Positions 1 to 10,854 of a stretch of 64,000 bases of DNA are shown one piece after another. Location: positions 13,545,588 to 13,609,587 of the forward strand of contig NC_051433.1 of assembly GCF_001649575.2 (NCBI RefSeq). The letters run 5' to 3'. The DNA comes from Kryptolebias marmoratus. Taxonomy: Eukaryota; Chordata; Actinopteri; Cyprinodontiformes; Rivulidae. Within the stretch, counting starts at the first letter, position 1. Each line of letters starts with the position of its first letter. The notes below the pieces were generated by a model. That model was not told the origin of the DNA, ran no database searches, and saw only the letters and a list, made by a program, of their open reading frames with translations. The translations under genes and the position numbers were made by a program.

Positions 1-286
1 GTTGGGTCCTTTCACCTGGTCCATTGGGTCATTTAGACTGGTCTATTGGGTCCTTTAACCTGGTCCGTTGGGTCCTTTCACCTGATCCGTTATGTCCTTT
101 CACCTGGTCCGTTGGGTCCTTTCACCTGGTCCGTTGGATCTGTTCACCTGGTCTATTGGGTCCTTTCACCTGGTCCGTTGGGTCCTTTAACCTGGTCCGT
201 TGGGTCCTTTCACCTGGTCCGTTGGGTCCGTTCACCTGGTCTGTCGGGTCCTTTTACCTGGTCCATTGGGTCCTTTCACCTGGTCT
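1..286. repeat. 22-bp minisatellite, about 13 copies
   Basis: Thirteen head-to-tail copies of a 22-bp unit close to GTTGGGTCCTTTCACCTGGT plus CC run from the window edge to about 286, each differing from the consensus at 0 to 4 bases. The array probably continues to the left. Because 22 is not a multiple of three, several frames stay open and give meaningless repetitive ORFs. Confidence 0.95.
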
Positions 287-299
287 AATGGTGCTTTAA

Positions 300-660
300 G
301 GGCTCTACAGATCAGCTTTATTCAGTTCAATTTACTTATGTAGCACCCGTTCACAGCAAAAGTCATCTCAGGGCACTAAATAAAAGAAAAAACAGTTGGT
401 ATCTGATTCAGATCCAGATATAAATCCAGCTACAGTCAATTCATTCTTGTTATAATACAGTAATTTCACGTACAGTACTTTATGAAGTAGTAAAAGTTAT
501 CTAAGGAAGCCAGCAGATTGTGTTGAATCTTCGCTTTGACACAATCCCCCATCCTGACATGAGCATTGGCAACAGTGGAAAAAAACGACTCACTTTTTAC
601 AGGAAGAAACCTCCAGCAGAACCAGAACCAGGACGAGCCAGCATAAAATGTCTGTGACTT
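300..660 (+). repeat. Dispersed teleost repeat (GGAAGAAACCTCCAGCAGAACC type)
   Basis: The stretch has the organisation of a very common fish interspersed repeat: a 5' part resembling TTCAATTTAC...CATCTCAGGGCACT, a middle part with GCATTGGCAACAGTGG, and the 3' motif AGGAAGAAACCTCCAGCAGA. Assignment is from memory of teleost repeats. No target-site duplication was identified. Confidence 0.55.
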
Positions 661-889
661 AGTTCATTTAGCAGATTTTACCACTCCACTCCTTGTAGTG
701 ACTTGTAGATGGTTTTATGCACAACCAGCAAGTAATAATATTTACAGGCAAGTAAGAAAATGTACAGATAAAAATCACGACCCACTGTCCTCAACATATG
801 GTGCTTAATTTAAAACGTGATAAACCCCCGCCCAATGATAAAATGCACTCACCCAGAGCTCAAGGTGTGTGTGGGGGTGGGGTGTGACA

Positions 890-1120
890 AACAGCATACA
901 TTGATTCAACATTGATTAGACGTTGGCATTTCAATCATTAGAATTTGACAAAAAAGAAAAACAACATTGGTTCAAAGACATCTTTTCAACATTGGTTAAT
1001 TGGCTTGAATTAGATGATTGTTTGATGGTTCATCCACCATCAATCGTCGACTTTAACCAAAAATCAACCTTTTTGACCATAATTCAATGTTGAATTAACA
1101 TCTTTTGCTATCTGGGTTCA
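890..1120. mobile_element. DNA-transposon-like fragment rich in CAACATTGATT motifs
   Basis: Repeated, partly inverted motifs such as TTCAACATTGATTAGACGTT near the left and TTCAATGTTGAATTAACATC near the right resemble a widespread non-coding fish DNA element. Superfamily not assigned. Confidence 0.45.
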
Positions 1121-1487
1121 TGCTGCTCCTTGTGTTTAGTTTCTCAGTGTCTCCCCGTGTCATCAGCCATTTTTCCCTCGGTCCTTCTCTCTGTCAGTCA
1201 CACCTGCTTCACATATTCATTAAGCTCAGCTGTCACCAGGTGTCTCATCATTTCCTGCCTCCTTAAACTCCTGGTTTCCCTCTCTGTTTCCTCTGAGTTC
1301 CTCATGTCTCCTGGTATTCTCTTGTTTTTTCTGCAGGGTTTTGATTTCTGTGTGTTTAGATCCTTTTGTAAATCATCTGCTTCCTCGTCAGCAAACTTAA
1401 ATCTTTGTGGGGGGGTTTTTCCTTCAAGCTGTTCATGTAGTCTGCATCCTTGGGTCCTATTAACACAATTTATGACAGATATTTAGG

Positions 1488-1640
1488 TAAAATCTGATGT
1501 GACAGTAGCTGAGAGTCACTCCCAACAGATCACACAGGCTCATGTGAGATTAATAAACATTATTTTTGGCTATTGGCTACCACTCCATCATTTCTCAACA
1601 TGATTTTATTTTAAAAGGTGGCGTAGGCCTATATGGCTTG
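1488..1640 (+). repeat. Family-R dispersed repeat copy
   Basis: Contains GTAGCTGAGAGTCACTCCCA and, further on, AAAGGTGGCG, the hallmarks of a degenerate family (called family R here) that recurs at roughly 13 sites in this window. Only its 3' half is present. Confidence 0.5.
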
Positions 1641-4600
1641 CATCAAGGATTACCAGACCTTTAGTTTAGTCTGTTTTTGGAGATGTTTTCTTCGCCTCTT
1701 CTGACTTTTTCTCCAGCGTCATGAAGGATGATCCATACCACTGCAGGGTAAACATTATTGTGATTAAATGAAGCCTACATGAAAAAAGGCTAATTGCACT
1801 AATTAAAAGCTTTTATCTCTCCCATCCCTCCTCGTGTCTTCCGACGGCCTGCCGAAGGCGAAGGCACCTCGCCGCCTGTCAGTAATTGTCCCTCAGTATT
1901 CCTGGGCTTCATCCCCGTCAGTCGGCTGCAGCAGGACGTGCTGAGAAAATGAGGAATCTGCATTTGTTTGCCCGTCTGTGCCGGTGAACAGCTGTGAACC
2001 AACACGGTGGCTGTTTGCTCTTCCAAGCTTGTGCACAACAGTGGGTACAAGACACGTAATCCCAATGAGCTGGGTGCACAATGCGAGTACATCACTGTGA
2101 CGGCTCCGAACGAGGACTCTTATTAACTCATTAAACAAACACAGGCAGCCACAGAGACTGATCAGGTCCTCTGAGTCCATCCTGCATTAAATCCTTTTAG
2201 TGGCTGGGCCCAGGAAAACAGCATGCTTATTTTAGCTCTCTTTATACAGAGATGATGAGGCTTTGTGTGGAAGCAGATTTCAGACAAATAATTGCAGGAA
2301 GAAGAAAAAACACTGCAGGAGCAGAGGATGTGGAGGAAGATAGCTGCTAACGATCTCACTGCTGATTTTCTACAATCAGACACAAGAACTGAGGAGGTTT
2401 GGATGAAATACTCCAAAACCTCTTTTTATTTCATGCTGTGAGAGGTGAGTCAAAATGGACGATGACTCTCTGCTTTGACTGTGAGGTCAGCGGCTTGAAA
2501 ACATTTTTATTTGTCATACAAGAAAAAGAAACACTCATTCACTCTAATTTTAGCATAAAGAGCAGAAACACGGCTGAACAGCTGGCTTGGTTCTGGACAA
2601 AGTTTTTCAAATCTTCCCACACCTAAATCTTTAAAACACATTTTATTTTAGTTAACCTGCTTTCAGTGAAGGTGTTTACAGCAACATTTTAAGGGCAGCT
2701 CAGGACTCTGCAGTAAGAGTCGCCGCTCGGTTTCCTCGGCTGACTCCATTTTACCACTTTTGTAAAGCTCTGATCTACCGATTCTGATTTAGGCTGGTCT
2801 GAATAATTAACAGTCAGTCGAATAATTCTAGTCAGTCGATTCTGTTCTTTAATAAAAGGCTGCTTTCTGTTGAATTTCTTCCAGTCGTTTTATTTTTCAT
2901 TTGAGGATGCCAGGGGCCAGATGGAGATTGTCCTGAGGCCACTTCTGGCCCTCGGGCCTCATTTTGACCATCTGTTCTTCAGTCTACATCAGATATTAAT
3001 GGTTATAAAAACAAAAGAAAAGTGTAAATCTGTTGCTTGAATAGGTCTGCAGAATGACCCCTAAAAAAGTGAAACTAAAAAGACGTGTTCCTGATGATTT
3101 GTTGTTGTTCAGGAGGCCATTTTGAAATTATACATTACAAATTTACATTTTACTACAGCACATGAGGTTCTGGAGTTTAGAGCGTTCTGTGTTTATTTTT
3201 TACCAAATGTTTCCATCTTGGTGCTCTAATATTTCTACAAATCAATTAAAAGTATTTTTGTAAAAATAACAGGTAAGTGTTTCTAACAATTAACCTAAAA
3301 AACAACAATGTTGATCCTTTTTTGTGAAGACCTAAAGTGCCAGCAGAGTTTTTACAGACTTTTTTTGGTTTTTGATCGAAACATTTCACTGTGTGACCCT
3401 AAAACCTCTAATTATCTTGCGTTTGGATTTATTTTTAAAATGTCTGAAAAACGAAGCTCTGAGGCTGTTCAAACGGTCAAACGCGACCCCCTAAAACTTA
3501 AAACTGAGCGCTTTTGTTTATTTCAAACGATGTGGGACAGAACAATAAAAAACTTCACCCACCGCAGCTCATTGTGATCCCTCTGTGAGCAAAACATGAT
3601 TAAATACAACACAGCAGATCCACATCATTATGAGCTAAAACACTTGGGGTTTTTTGTATTATTTGGTGTAGGTGTTTATAACAGATCATATAGTATTTTA
3701 GCAGGCAGCTCTGGGCTGAAAGTCGTTTCACAAAAGATGAACTTCATCTGTTTTTTTCTTTTTCCTGCAATTAACTGAGGGATCTTTAATATCTTCAGTA
3801 CTGAGCAGTCTCTGATCCTGTTTGCTGCAGAAATCTGCTTCATGAAATGAGCTCGTTTCAGTTCTGTGGCTCATATTCTCTCACCCGGCGCTACAAATTA
3901 CACATAATCAGTATTCTCCATAATGATGTCATTATGGGGAAAATATACATGTAAAAACCCAATGACGCAAATGAGTTCAGGTTTATGTGAAAGTTGCACC
4001 AAAATACAAATGGGAGCAATAATAATGACGGTTATTTTCTGCAAAAAAAAACATGAAATGATCATTTTATATCTGCAATAAATGAGACTCGGACTCTGTG
4101 GTAATAAATATGACGACAAAAGGGAAAAAAAAACAAATTATAAACGCTGAAGAACAACCAAAAAACAACCAAAAGCCCAGATCCTGATGCTTTGCATCGT
4201 ACCATTTCAATGTAATGTAAGATAACAAACAGGCTGGGTCCGGATCGACTTGTAGCTCAGTCCAGATCCAGACCAGAGTCAAGATTTGCTGTTATAAAAG
4301 TAAAGGGGTCATCCTTTTAAACGGAGGTGGATGGTTTGATGCGCATATCTCCATTTGTCAGAAATATTGTTGAACCAGAATCTGAATCCCACGTTTTGTT
4401 CGATTCTTAGTTTCTTATTTCTGTAAAGCCTTCGAGGACCGAAGCTGAATGTGGCGTTTAAATTCCTCCTATCTGTTGCTGGTGCCGATATTATTTTCTA
4501 CTTAAATTTTATTGAAGTTCTCAGAAGTCCCTCTCCAGAGGTTCCCACAACAGCTTTATGTCAGTTTCCAGCAGTAATGGGGGAGATATGCAGGCAGGTA

Positions 4601-5889
4601 GGAATCCTTGGAGGCAAACGTGGTTGCCGTAGCAGCCAGGTATTTTAAGGAAGTGGGCAGAGCGAAAAGTAATAACATTGTATAAGTAAAAACAAGATGA
4701 AAATGGGATAAAAGGGAGTGAACAACACGTTGAATTGTGGCGTTCGATGAGAGAAAAAAGGGATGAACAGAAGAAGAGGAGATCTAAACAGCAACACATC
4801 TTCACGGGTGACATAAAGTACGAAGGAACATTTGGCGAGCCTGATTTTCAGATGTTTAATATTGTAATTATCTCCCTTTTAATCTGCCACAGCAACAAAA
4901 AAATTAAAAGCTTCAAGTGACTGCTATTAAATTGACCCCAACATGTTATTCAACTATTAAATAACAATAAAGTGCAGCTATGACGGCACAGATTCAAGTA
5001 GGGCTTTAAAGTCTGTGATCATAGTTTGTTCATCATTATATCATGATATTTATGTAACACTGTTTTCTCTGCAGGTTTCAGAGCTCGTTCTCTCCTCCCC
5101 CATATTTTGCTCTAATTGTCAGGCACTTAACATCGTTTTAAACAACAGAGCTGCAAATCAATCTCCTGCATTTCACTTTGGGCAGAAAGAAAAAAGAAAA
5201 GAATCCATTTTGGTTCTCCTGCCTCTGATTCAGCGGAGCATGTCAGACCATTTAGCACTTAACAGCGTGCATCGGAACAGGATGTCAGAGCTCCCCGGCA
5301 TGAGTCACCCCATGTCAAGGAGATACGACCAGGTAAACGAACGCGGCGCTGCAGGGCTACATGGCAAATGCAACGGCCAGCCGCTTGGAAAATTGACCAC
5401 CTCAACCACAAATTAACCTCCTCACTTATGAAACAAACACTTTCAGCTCACTGACGACTTTTTAACATTTGACAGAAGGTACTGACGCTGAAGGATTAGC
5501 TCTTCATGTACTTGTGGCATCTTATTTGGAGTGACCACACAATATTCTTTGTCTTGTAAACTTCCGCAGCTCCTTCCTCTTCAAGACCCATCCAGACTCT
5601 CTTGATCTGTCGTCATATTTGCCAAAACTGATGGAGAGGAGGGCCACTCGCCGTTTCTCTGTGTCAGCAGGCAGACGTTATGCAAATGGTACTCATTGTG
5701 AAGCCTTAATAAAGGGGGAAAAGCCTACACTTAAAGCTTCTCTGAGGGAGAGAATGACTCTTTCTGCTGCACAACATTGGGAGGTGACGTGTCAGAAGAC
5801 CTTACTCTGACAGGAGAGAGGAAATCGCAAGAAGAGGACGTTTATTTTTCCTTCAGCAACCTCCAGAAGAACAGGAAAGTAAACACAGG
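1641..5889. other. Gene-free stretch with possible conserved non-coding segments
   Basis: No exon-like ORF with splice sites or family similarity was seen on either strand. The sequence is mostly AT-rich, but 1800-2420, 5080-5420 and 5600-5880 are more complex and free of recognisable repeats. The last holds an octamer ATGCAAAT at about 5680. These could be non-coding regulatory elements, but without alignment to other fish this is only a suggestion. Confidence 0.3.
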
Positions 5890-6405
5890 TGGATCTCATT
5901 AGATTACAAAATCATTGAAAAGTTATTTTATTCAAAAAGTGGAACTCCTATAGTAAATAAATTCATGTATAGATATATTTCAAGTGTTTATTTCTGTTAA
6001 TTTTGATGGTTATGGCTTACAGCAGATAAAAACCCAGAATTCAGTTTCTCAGTTAATCTGAATTTTATACAAGACCAATAAAAAAGGGTTTTTAGTCTGG
6101 AAATACATCCAGTATATGCTCTCAGGACTTGGGCTCTTTTTGCATGAATTACTGCATGGAGGCCACCAGCCTGTGGACCTGCTGAGTGGTTATAAAGTCC
6201 AGGTTGCTTTGAGAAAGGCCTTCAGCTCGTCTGAATTGTTGGATCTGGTGTCTCTCTCCTCCTCTTCACAAAACTTCCTACACTTTCCGTTGGGTTTTGG
6301 GTCAGGACAGTTTGCTGCCAGTCAGGCCCAGTTCACCACGGTCACCAAATCATCACTGCTGGTACTTTTAGCAGTTGTACATGTTCATCCCATGATCACT
6401 TTCTG
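5890..6405 (-). mobile_element. Tc1/mariner transposon remnant, 3' end of transposase
   Basis: Read on the minus strand, 6400 down to 6110 corresponds to the C-terminal quarter of a Tc1-type transposase. It is degenerate but recognisable from the plus-strand signature TTGCATGAATTACTGCATGG followed by CCAGCCTGTGG and CTTCAGCTCGTCTGAATTGT. The 5900-6110 part matches the usual 3' flank of these elements (ATTTCAAGTGTTTATTTCTG, TGGTTATGGCTTACAGC). Indels break the frame and the N-terminal transposase is absent, so the copy is dead. Confidence 0.7.
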
Positions 6406-6729
6406 AGAGTTTTGAAGTGTCTTCAAATGGTGGCCGTTCTTCTGGGCCTTCATAATTGCAGCAGCGATGTAATGATCAAGGAAATGACTTTACAGACATA
6501 AGTTATTCTTGAACAGTGAGAGTTTATTCAAAATAACAGAGTCTGTGCCGAATCAAGATTTCTGGCCCAATCAGTGAAATCCCCCCTCCTTCTCGGGGCT
6601 GCTTCTTTTTATAAACATTTACCACACCCAGCTGTAGAATAACACATACACATCCCACTGGGACGGACTTAACCATATAGATTTGAATATATGGGACATG
6701 CTTGAGACATGCAACAACTAACCCTCCAT

Positions 6730-6940
6730 ATATGTCTTTGAACAGTTATTTTCAACAACGTGAGCTTAGGAGCCCACAATCCACTTCCCAAGAAGGAATT
6801 GTACCCAAAGACAATGTCTCAACTTGGAACTCAGGCGCCATCGCCACACAGCACAGATTTAACTCAGATACTTCATTTTCATTAAAATCCATCCACTGGT
6901 TCATGAGATATTTTGCTAACAGACATGATTTCACAACCTC
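6730..6940 (-). repeat. Family-R dispersed repeat copy
   Basis: Minus-strand copy: the plus strand carries AAAATCCATCCACTGGTTCA followed by TGAGATATTTTGCTAACAGA, the reverse complement of the family's conserved block. A minus-strand frame here gives the peptide run LAKYLMNQWMDFNE, which recurs in other copies. Confidence 0.65.
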
Positions 6941-7837
6941 CTGCCATTCAGTCAGATGATTTCAAGGACTTTCAGCTGCTTAATGGAAAACAGCAACTAA
7001 AGGGAGATCTGCTTTGCATCTTCAACACGTTAAAAATGCGTCTCTGCAGATGATCTCAGGATAATTAGGCTGCTGCTCCCTACAGGCCTCCGACATTTGA
7101 TGAGCTCTGGACGTAACGCGCAGCTGAGGCTGATGCATTTTTGTCTCATTTCATGAACTATACTGTGTTTTGAGACATTCAGCTGAATAAATGAAATCTA
7201 AAATCCTCTGGTGATCATCAGCAACTCCTCTGCATTTCATGGTAATTTATCTGTGAGACGTTGAGGTAGTTTATTATGGAGTTATTGGCTCTAGCTCCAT
7301 CACCATAAAACTGTTTCATGGTTGAAAAGACTGTTCACTGGATTTTCACTCTCTGTTTGATGCATGTTTCTTCTGAGCACAATCCCGTCCCTAAATACTG
7401 ACTTCTAAGCTGAGATTTTGCACTTCTGGGCAAACGAGGAAACATTTTCCTGCAACTTTGCTGATTAAGTGTCTCAGGCTGCGCTTGTGATTGTAAGGAA
7501 AAAAAAAAAGAAATCAAACGTGAATGTTATGTCATCGATGTTTCTCAGAAATGGGTCACAACATAAAGGAGACGGCTGAGGGAGATGAAAAAAATGTTCT
7601 TTTATTGACGGAGGATGGGAACATGCTTCACTGAGAATAAAAAAAGCACATGAACCTCATTTAGTCCCCGCGTCTCAGTCATGTCACAGCGTTACTCAAG
7701 TGTGAATCTGTAACATAAAACATAGCTGCATTTAATACTGGAACAAACTGCGCTCGATTACAGAGAACATCAACTGTGGCACAGAACACAATAGTAATAC
7801 GAGGGGAAATAAAAACCATAAAAACCTTTTCTTTTTT

Positions 7838-7944
7838 TCATCCATCCATCCATCCATCCATCCATCCATCCATCCATCCATCCATCCATCCATCCATCCA
7901 TCCATCCATCCATCCATCTATCCATCAATCCATCCATCCATCCG
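7838..7944. repeat. (CCAT)n microsatellite, tail of the adjoining retrotransposon
   Basis: About 26 nearly perfect ATCC tetranucleotides. It directly abuts the 3' end of the minus-strand LINE fragment at 7950-8560, so it most likely began as that element's simple-repeat tail and then expanded. Confidence 0.9.
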
Positions 7945-8560
7945 TTATCTGCTGCTTGTTCCTGAGTCGGGTCACGAGGACAGCAGCTTGACCAGAGAAG
8001 CACAGACATTTCTCTCCACAGCCACCTCTTCCAGCTCTTCCCAGAGGATTCCAAGGTGCTCCCAGTTGGACGTTCCTCCCAGTTGGAAATTCTTGGAACA
8101 CCTCCCTAAGGAGGCGTCCTTATCAAATGCCTGAGCCACCTCAGCTGGATTCTCTCAATGTGGAGGAGGAGCGGCTCTACTGCAAATCTCTCCAGGATAA
8201 CCAAACTTCTCGCCCTATCTCTAAGGGAGAGCCCAGCTGCCCTGTGGAGAAAACTTATTTCGACCACCTGTATCCATGATCTCATTGTTTTGGTCACTTC
8301 CCAAAGTTCCTGACCGCAGGTGAGGGTTGGAACGTAGACCGACGAGTAAACAGAGAGCTTCACCTTGCAGCTCAGCTCTCCCTTCATCTCAACGAACCGC
8401 TACAGAGCAGGAAATACTGAGGAAGCAGCATCGATCTCACGCTTCGTGACCCCAAGAAACGTCCACCTGAGGCAGCACGTCACTCCCAACCCGGAGAGAG
8501 CAGAGAGCAGTCCGCCCTTGTCCAACCGAGGACCACGGCCTCAGATCTGGAGGTGCCCCT
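7945..8560 (-). mobile_element. Non-LTR retrotransposon fragment, 3' end of RT ORF
   Basis: A minus-strand frame (8387 down to about 8106) reads KLSVYSSVYVPTLTCGQELW, then GLSLRDRARS and [20 protein letters not shown]. This is the conserved C-terminal region after the reverse transcriptase domain of a common teleost LINE (CR1/L2-like group; clade not settled). The RT core is missing, so this is a 5'-truncated dead copy. It ends in the (CCAT)n tail. Confidence 0.75.
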
Positions 8561-9324
8561 TCACACCCTTTTTGTTTTCAGAGAAATCCAAATTTCATGT
8601 TTAAATTCTGAATTATACAGCAACACAGATAAAGATGGTGTGTAGTGTGTGTGTTTGGGAAGTAAGGACACAACAGAATGAGCTTCTGGTCCGATGACTC
8701 AAATTTAAACGCACATATTTTTTTATTAAATTGTTGACCTTGGCAGCTTTTACAGTAAAGGATGCCTCCATGCTGCTGATTTAAACAATTTGCTCAAATA
8801 AAAAGTGTTTCAAATCTTCCAAAATATATTTTACTGATGTTTTAAGAAATGAACTGAAGGAGCTTGAGGGAACAATAATGCCAAATATTACAAATATTTT
8901 TTTTCTCCATTTTTTAAGTTTCTGAATTGATTCATAGCTAAAATTGAAATGAAAAAGTTCATGCTCTGTCCTCTAAAGCTGACGTCCTGTGTGCAGCTTC
9001 ACACCTCAAACTGAATCCAGTGGAAAACAGGCAACGCAAAAGGACAAAAATAATAAAAGAACTGACTGAATTAGGCTGAAACACAACCGTTTGTCACCTG
9101 TAATCAGAACAAAATGACAACTCGTTGAGTTAAAGGTTGTAAGAAAGTATTTCATTAACTCTAAACTTCACAAAAATATCTTTTTTGTCTGTTTTGATTG
9201 TTCTAACGTGCACCAATAATCACTGAGCAAAAAAACAGCAGAATATGTCATTTAATCTTTGATGCTGTTCCAAGTCTAAACCTACAACAACCAACTTATA
9301 GAGAATCTTATTTTCTTCTAAATC
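8561..9324. other. Gene-free AT-rich stretch
   Basis: No ORF, splice signal or repeat that I can identify. Confidence 0.4.
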
Positions 9325-9515
9325 AGTGGTGTCCAATCCTGGTCCTGGAAGGTCACCATCCTGCATGTTTCAGATGTTTCTCTGCTCTTCAGCAGGTCTT
9401 TAAGGTCTGCAGAAGCCTGTTAATCACTAAGTCATTCAAATCAGGTGTATCAAAGCAGAGAAACATCTAAAACATGCAGGACAGTGTCCCTCCAGGACCA
9501 GGGTTGGACACCACA
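9325..9515. mobile_element. hAT-like MITE (palindromic)
   Basis: The left end CAGTGGTGTCCAATCCTGG and the reverse complement of the right end, GTGGTGTCCAACCCTGG, match over about 65 bp, including GTCCTGGA and CCTGCATGTTT. The end sequence fits the hAT pattern CAGNGG. Flanks TTCTAAAT and CTCTAAAC match at 6 of 8 positions, consistent with an aged 8-bp target duplication. No coding capacity. Confidence 0.7.
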
Positions 9516-10154
9516 ACTCTAAACAAACCACAAAGTGACCCAACCTGTGCAGAGGACACACAATACGACAGCTCTCTGTTCACAAACAGCACAAAATGTT
9601 TGAAATGAATGAGTGGCATCTACAAAATGAAGGGCAACCTATTATATATGTTGAAAGTATACATTTGATATCAGTCAACATAAGTCTATTTCTATTTGTG
9701 TTGTATTTACTGTCATTTATTAATAAATAGAAATTATAGTCAATTTGATCAATCTAACTGGAAAAACTAATTTAAGAAAACTATTTGAATGCAAAACAAT
9801 GAAATAATATTTAATAAAAAGGTGATAGTTCTTGACTTCTATGAGTTTGAATCATCTTTTTGGGTGTTTTTATATCAATTTATTTGTACAATTGCTTGTT
9901 TTTTTGCACCAAACACAACAAACAGCAGAGTGCTGTCACTGCTTCTGTGAAACAGAGCAGAAAAGTTTACTGGTTGACTCATTTTGACACCGAAATGTTA
10001 ATTAATTACATCTGTACCAACCCAGGTTAGAGTCAGTGATCTGACAGGATACAAGTCTTATGAATGTTTGTGATTTAAAATAAACAAACAAATAAATAAA
10101 TAAATAGAAGCAACTGCAAGGCACTGCATGTCATGTCTCTGCAAGTCAACCTGA
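9516..10154. other. Gene-free AT-rich stretch
   Basis: No gene or repeat recognised apart from a short (AAAT)n run near 10085-10107. Confidence 0.4.
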
Positions 10155-10345
10155 TTCAAAATGGCTGCCACAGCTGATCAAAATTCAGTCATTTTTTTTA
10201 CAAATATTGAGCTAAAGTTTGGTGTGGTGGCAGCTGAGACCGATCCTCATCACATACTCTGTGGACTAGCGGCTCGTGCAGAATCTCTGTTTAAAACTTT
10301 GGCATTAAATGCAGTATGCGGCGTGCTTTCCTTCAAAGATGCTGC
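10155..10345 (+). repeat. Family-R dispersed repeat copy
   Basis: Begins with AAAATGGCTGCCACAGCTGA and continues through TTGAGCTAAAGTTTGGTGTG to TTTGGCATTAAATGCAG. The plus-strand frame reads NIELKFGVVAAETDPHH, a peptide pattern shared with other copies. Confidence 0.7.
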
Positions 10346-10854
10346 AAATTTGTGTTTGCCTCTTGTTTTTATCGTCGACTCTTCACCGTAACAAAAACAA
10401 AACATCAAAATGACTAAATTACACTCAACAGAAGGCAGATCTTATTATAGTATTTTCTTTTTACAGGTTTGTCATTTTTTTAAAAAAAGGGGGGGGCTGA
10501 CACAATAAAAAGTTGGAGTTTGATGTGTTTGGTTTGACGTACGTTACATGAAACTGCAGGTTATTCAAACAGCACATGCACACATCACAATATCAATGCT
10601 AGAACCCCTAAAACTTGTGGTTTTTATGACACGTCGTGGGTTTCATTAAACCCAGTCTCACCTTTGGGATAACTTTCAGCCTCCGGCCTTCCAGCCACTC
10701 AGCTGATGGCGCAATCAGACCTGAACACCATCCAGATGCAGGAATCATCACCGCCAGGGGAAACAAAATCTATTTTGTCCGCTCTCTCTATCAGACTCTA
10801 ACCTCTCCACTCCTCACCTCAGTGACCGCCCCCACCACCACCACCCCACCCTCC

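Noticed and set aside
5015..5416. 133-codon plus-strand ORF with an upstream acceptor-like CTGCAG
   Set aside because: No protein family, no partner exons and no donor context that extends a gene; may be non-coding conserved DNA.
7838..7944. CRISPR-like or satellite array
   Set aside because: Simple tetranucleotide tail of a LINE in a vertebrate genome; no spacers.
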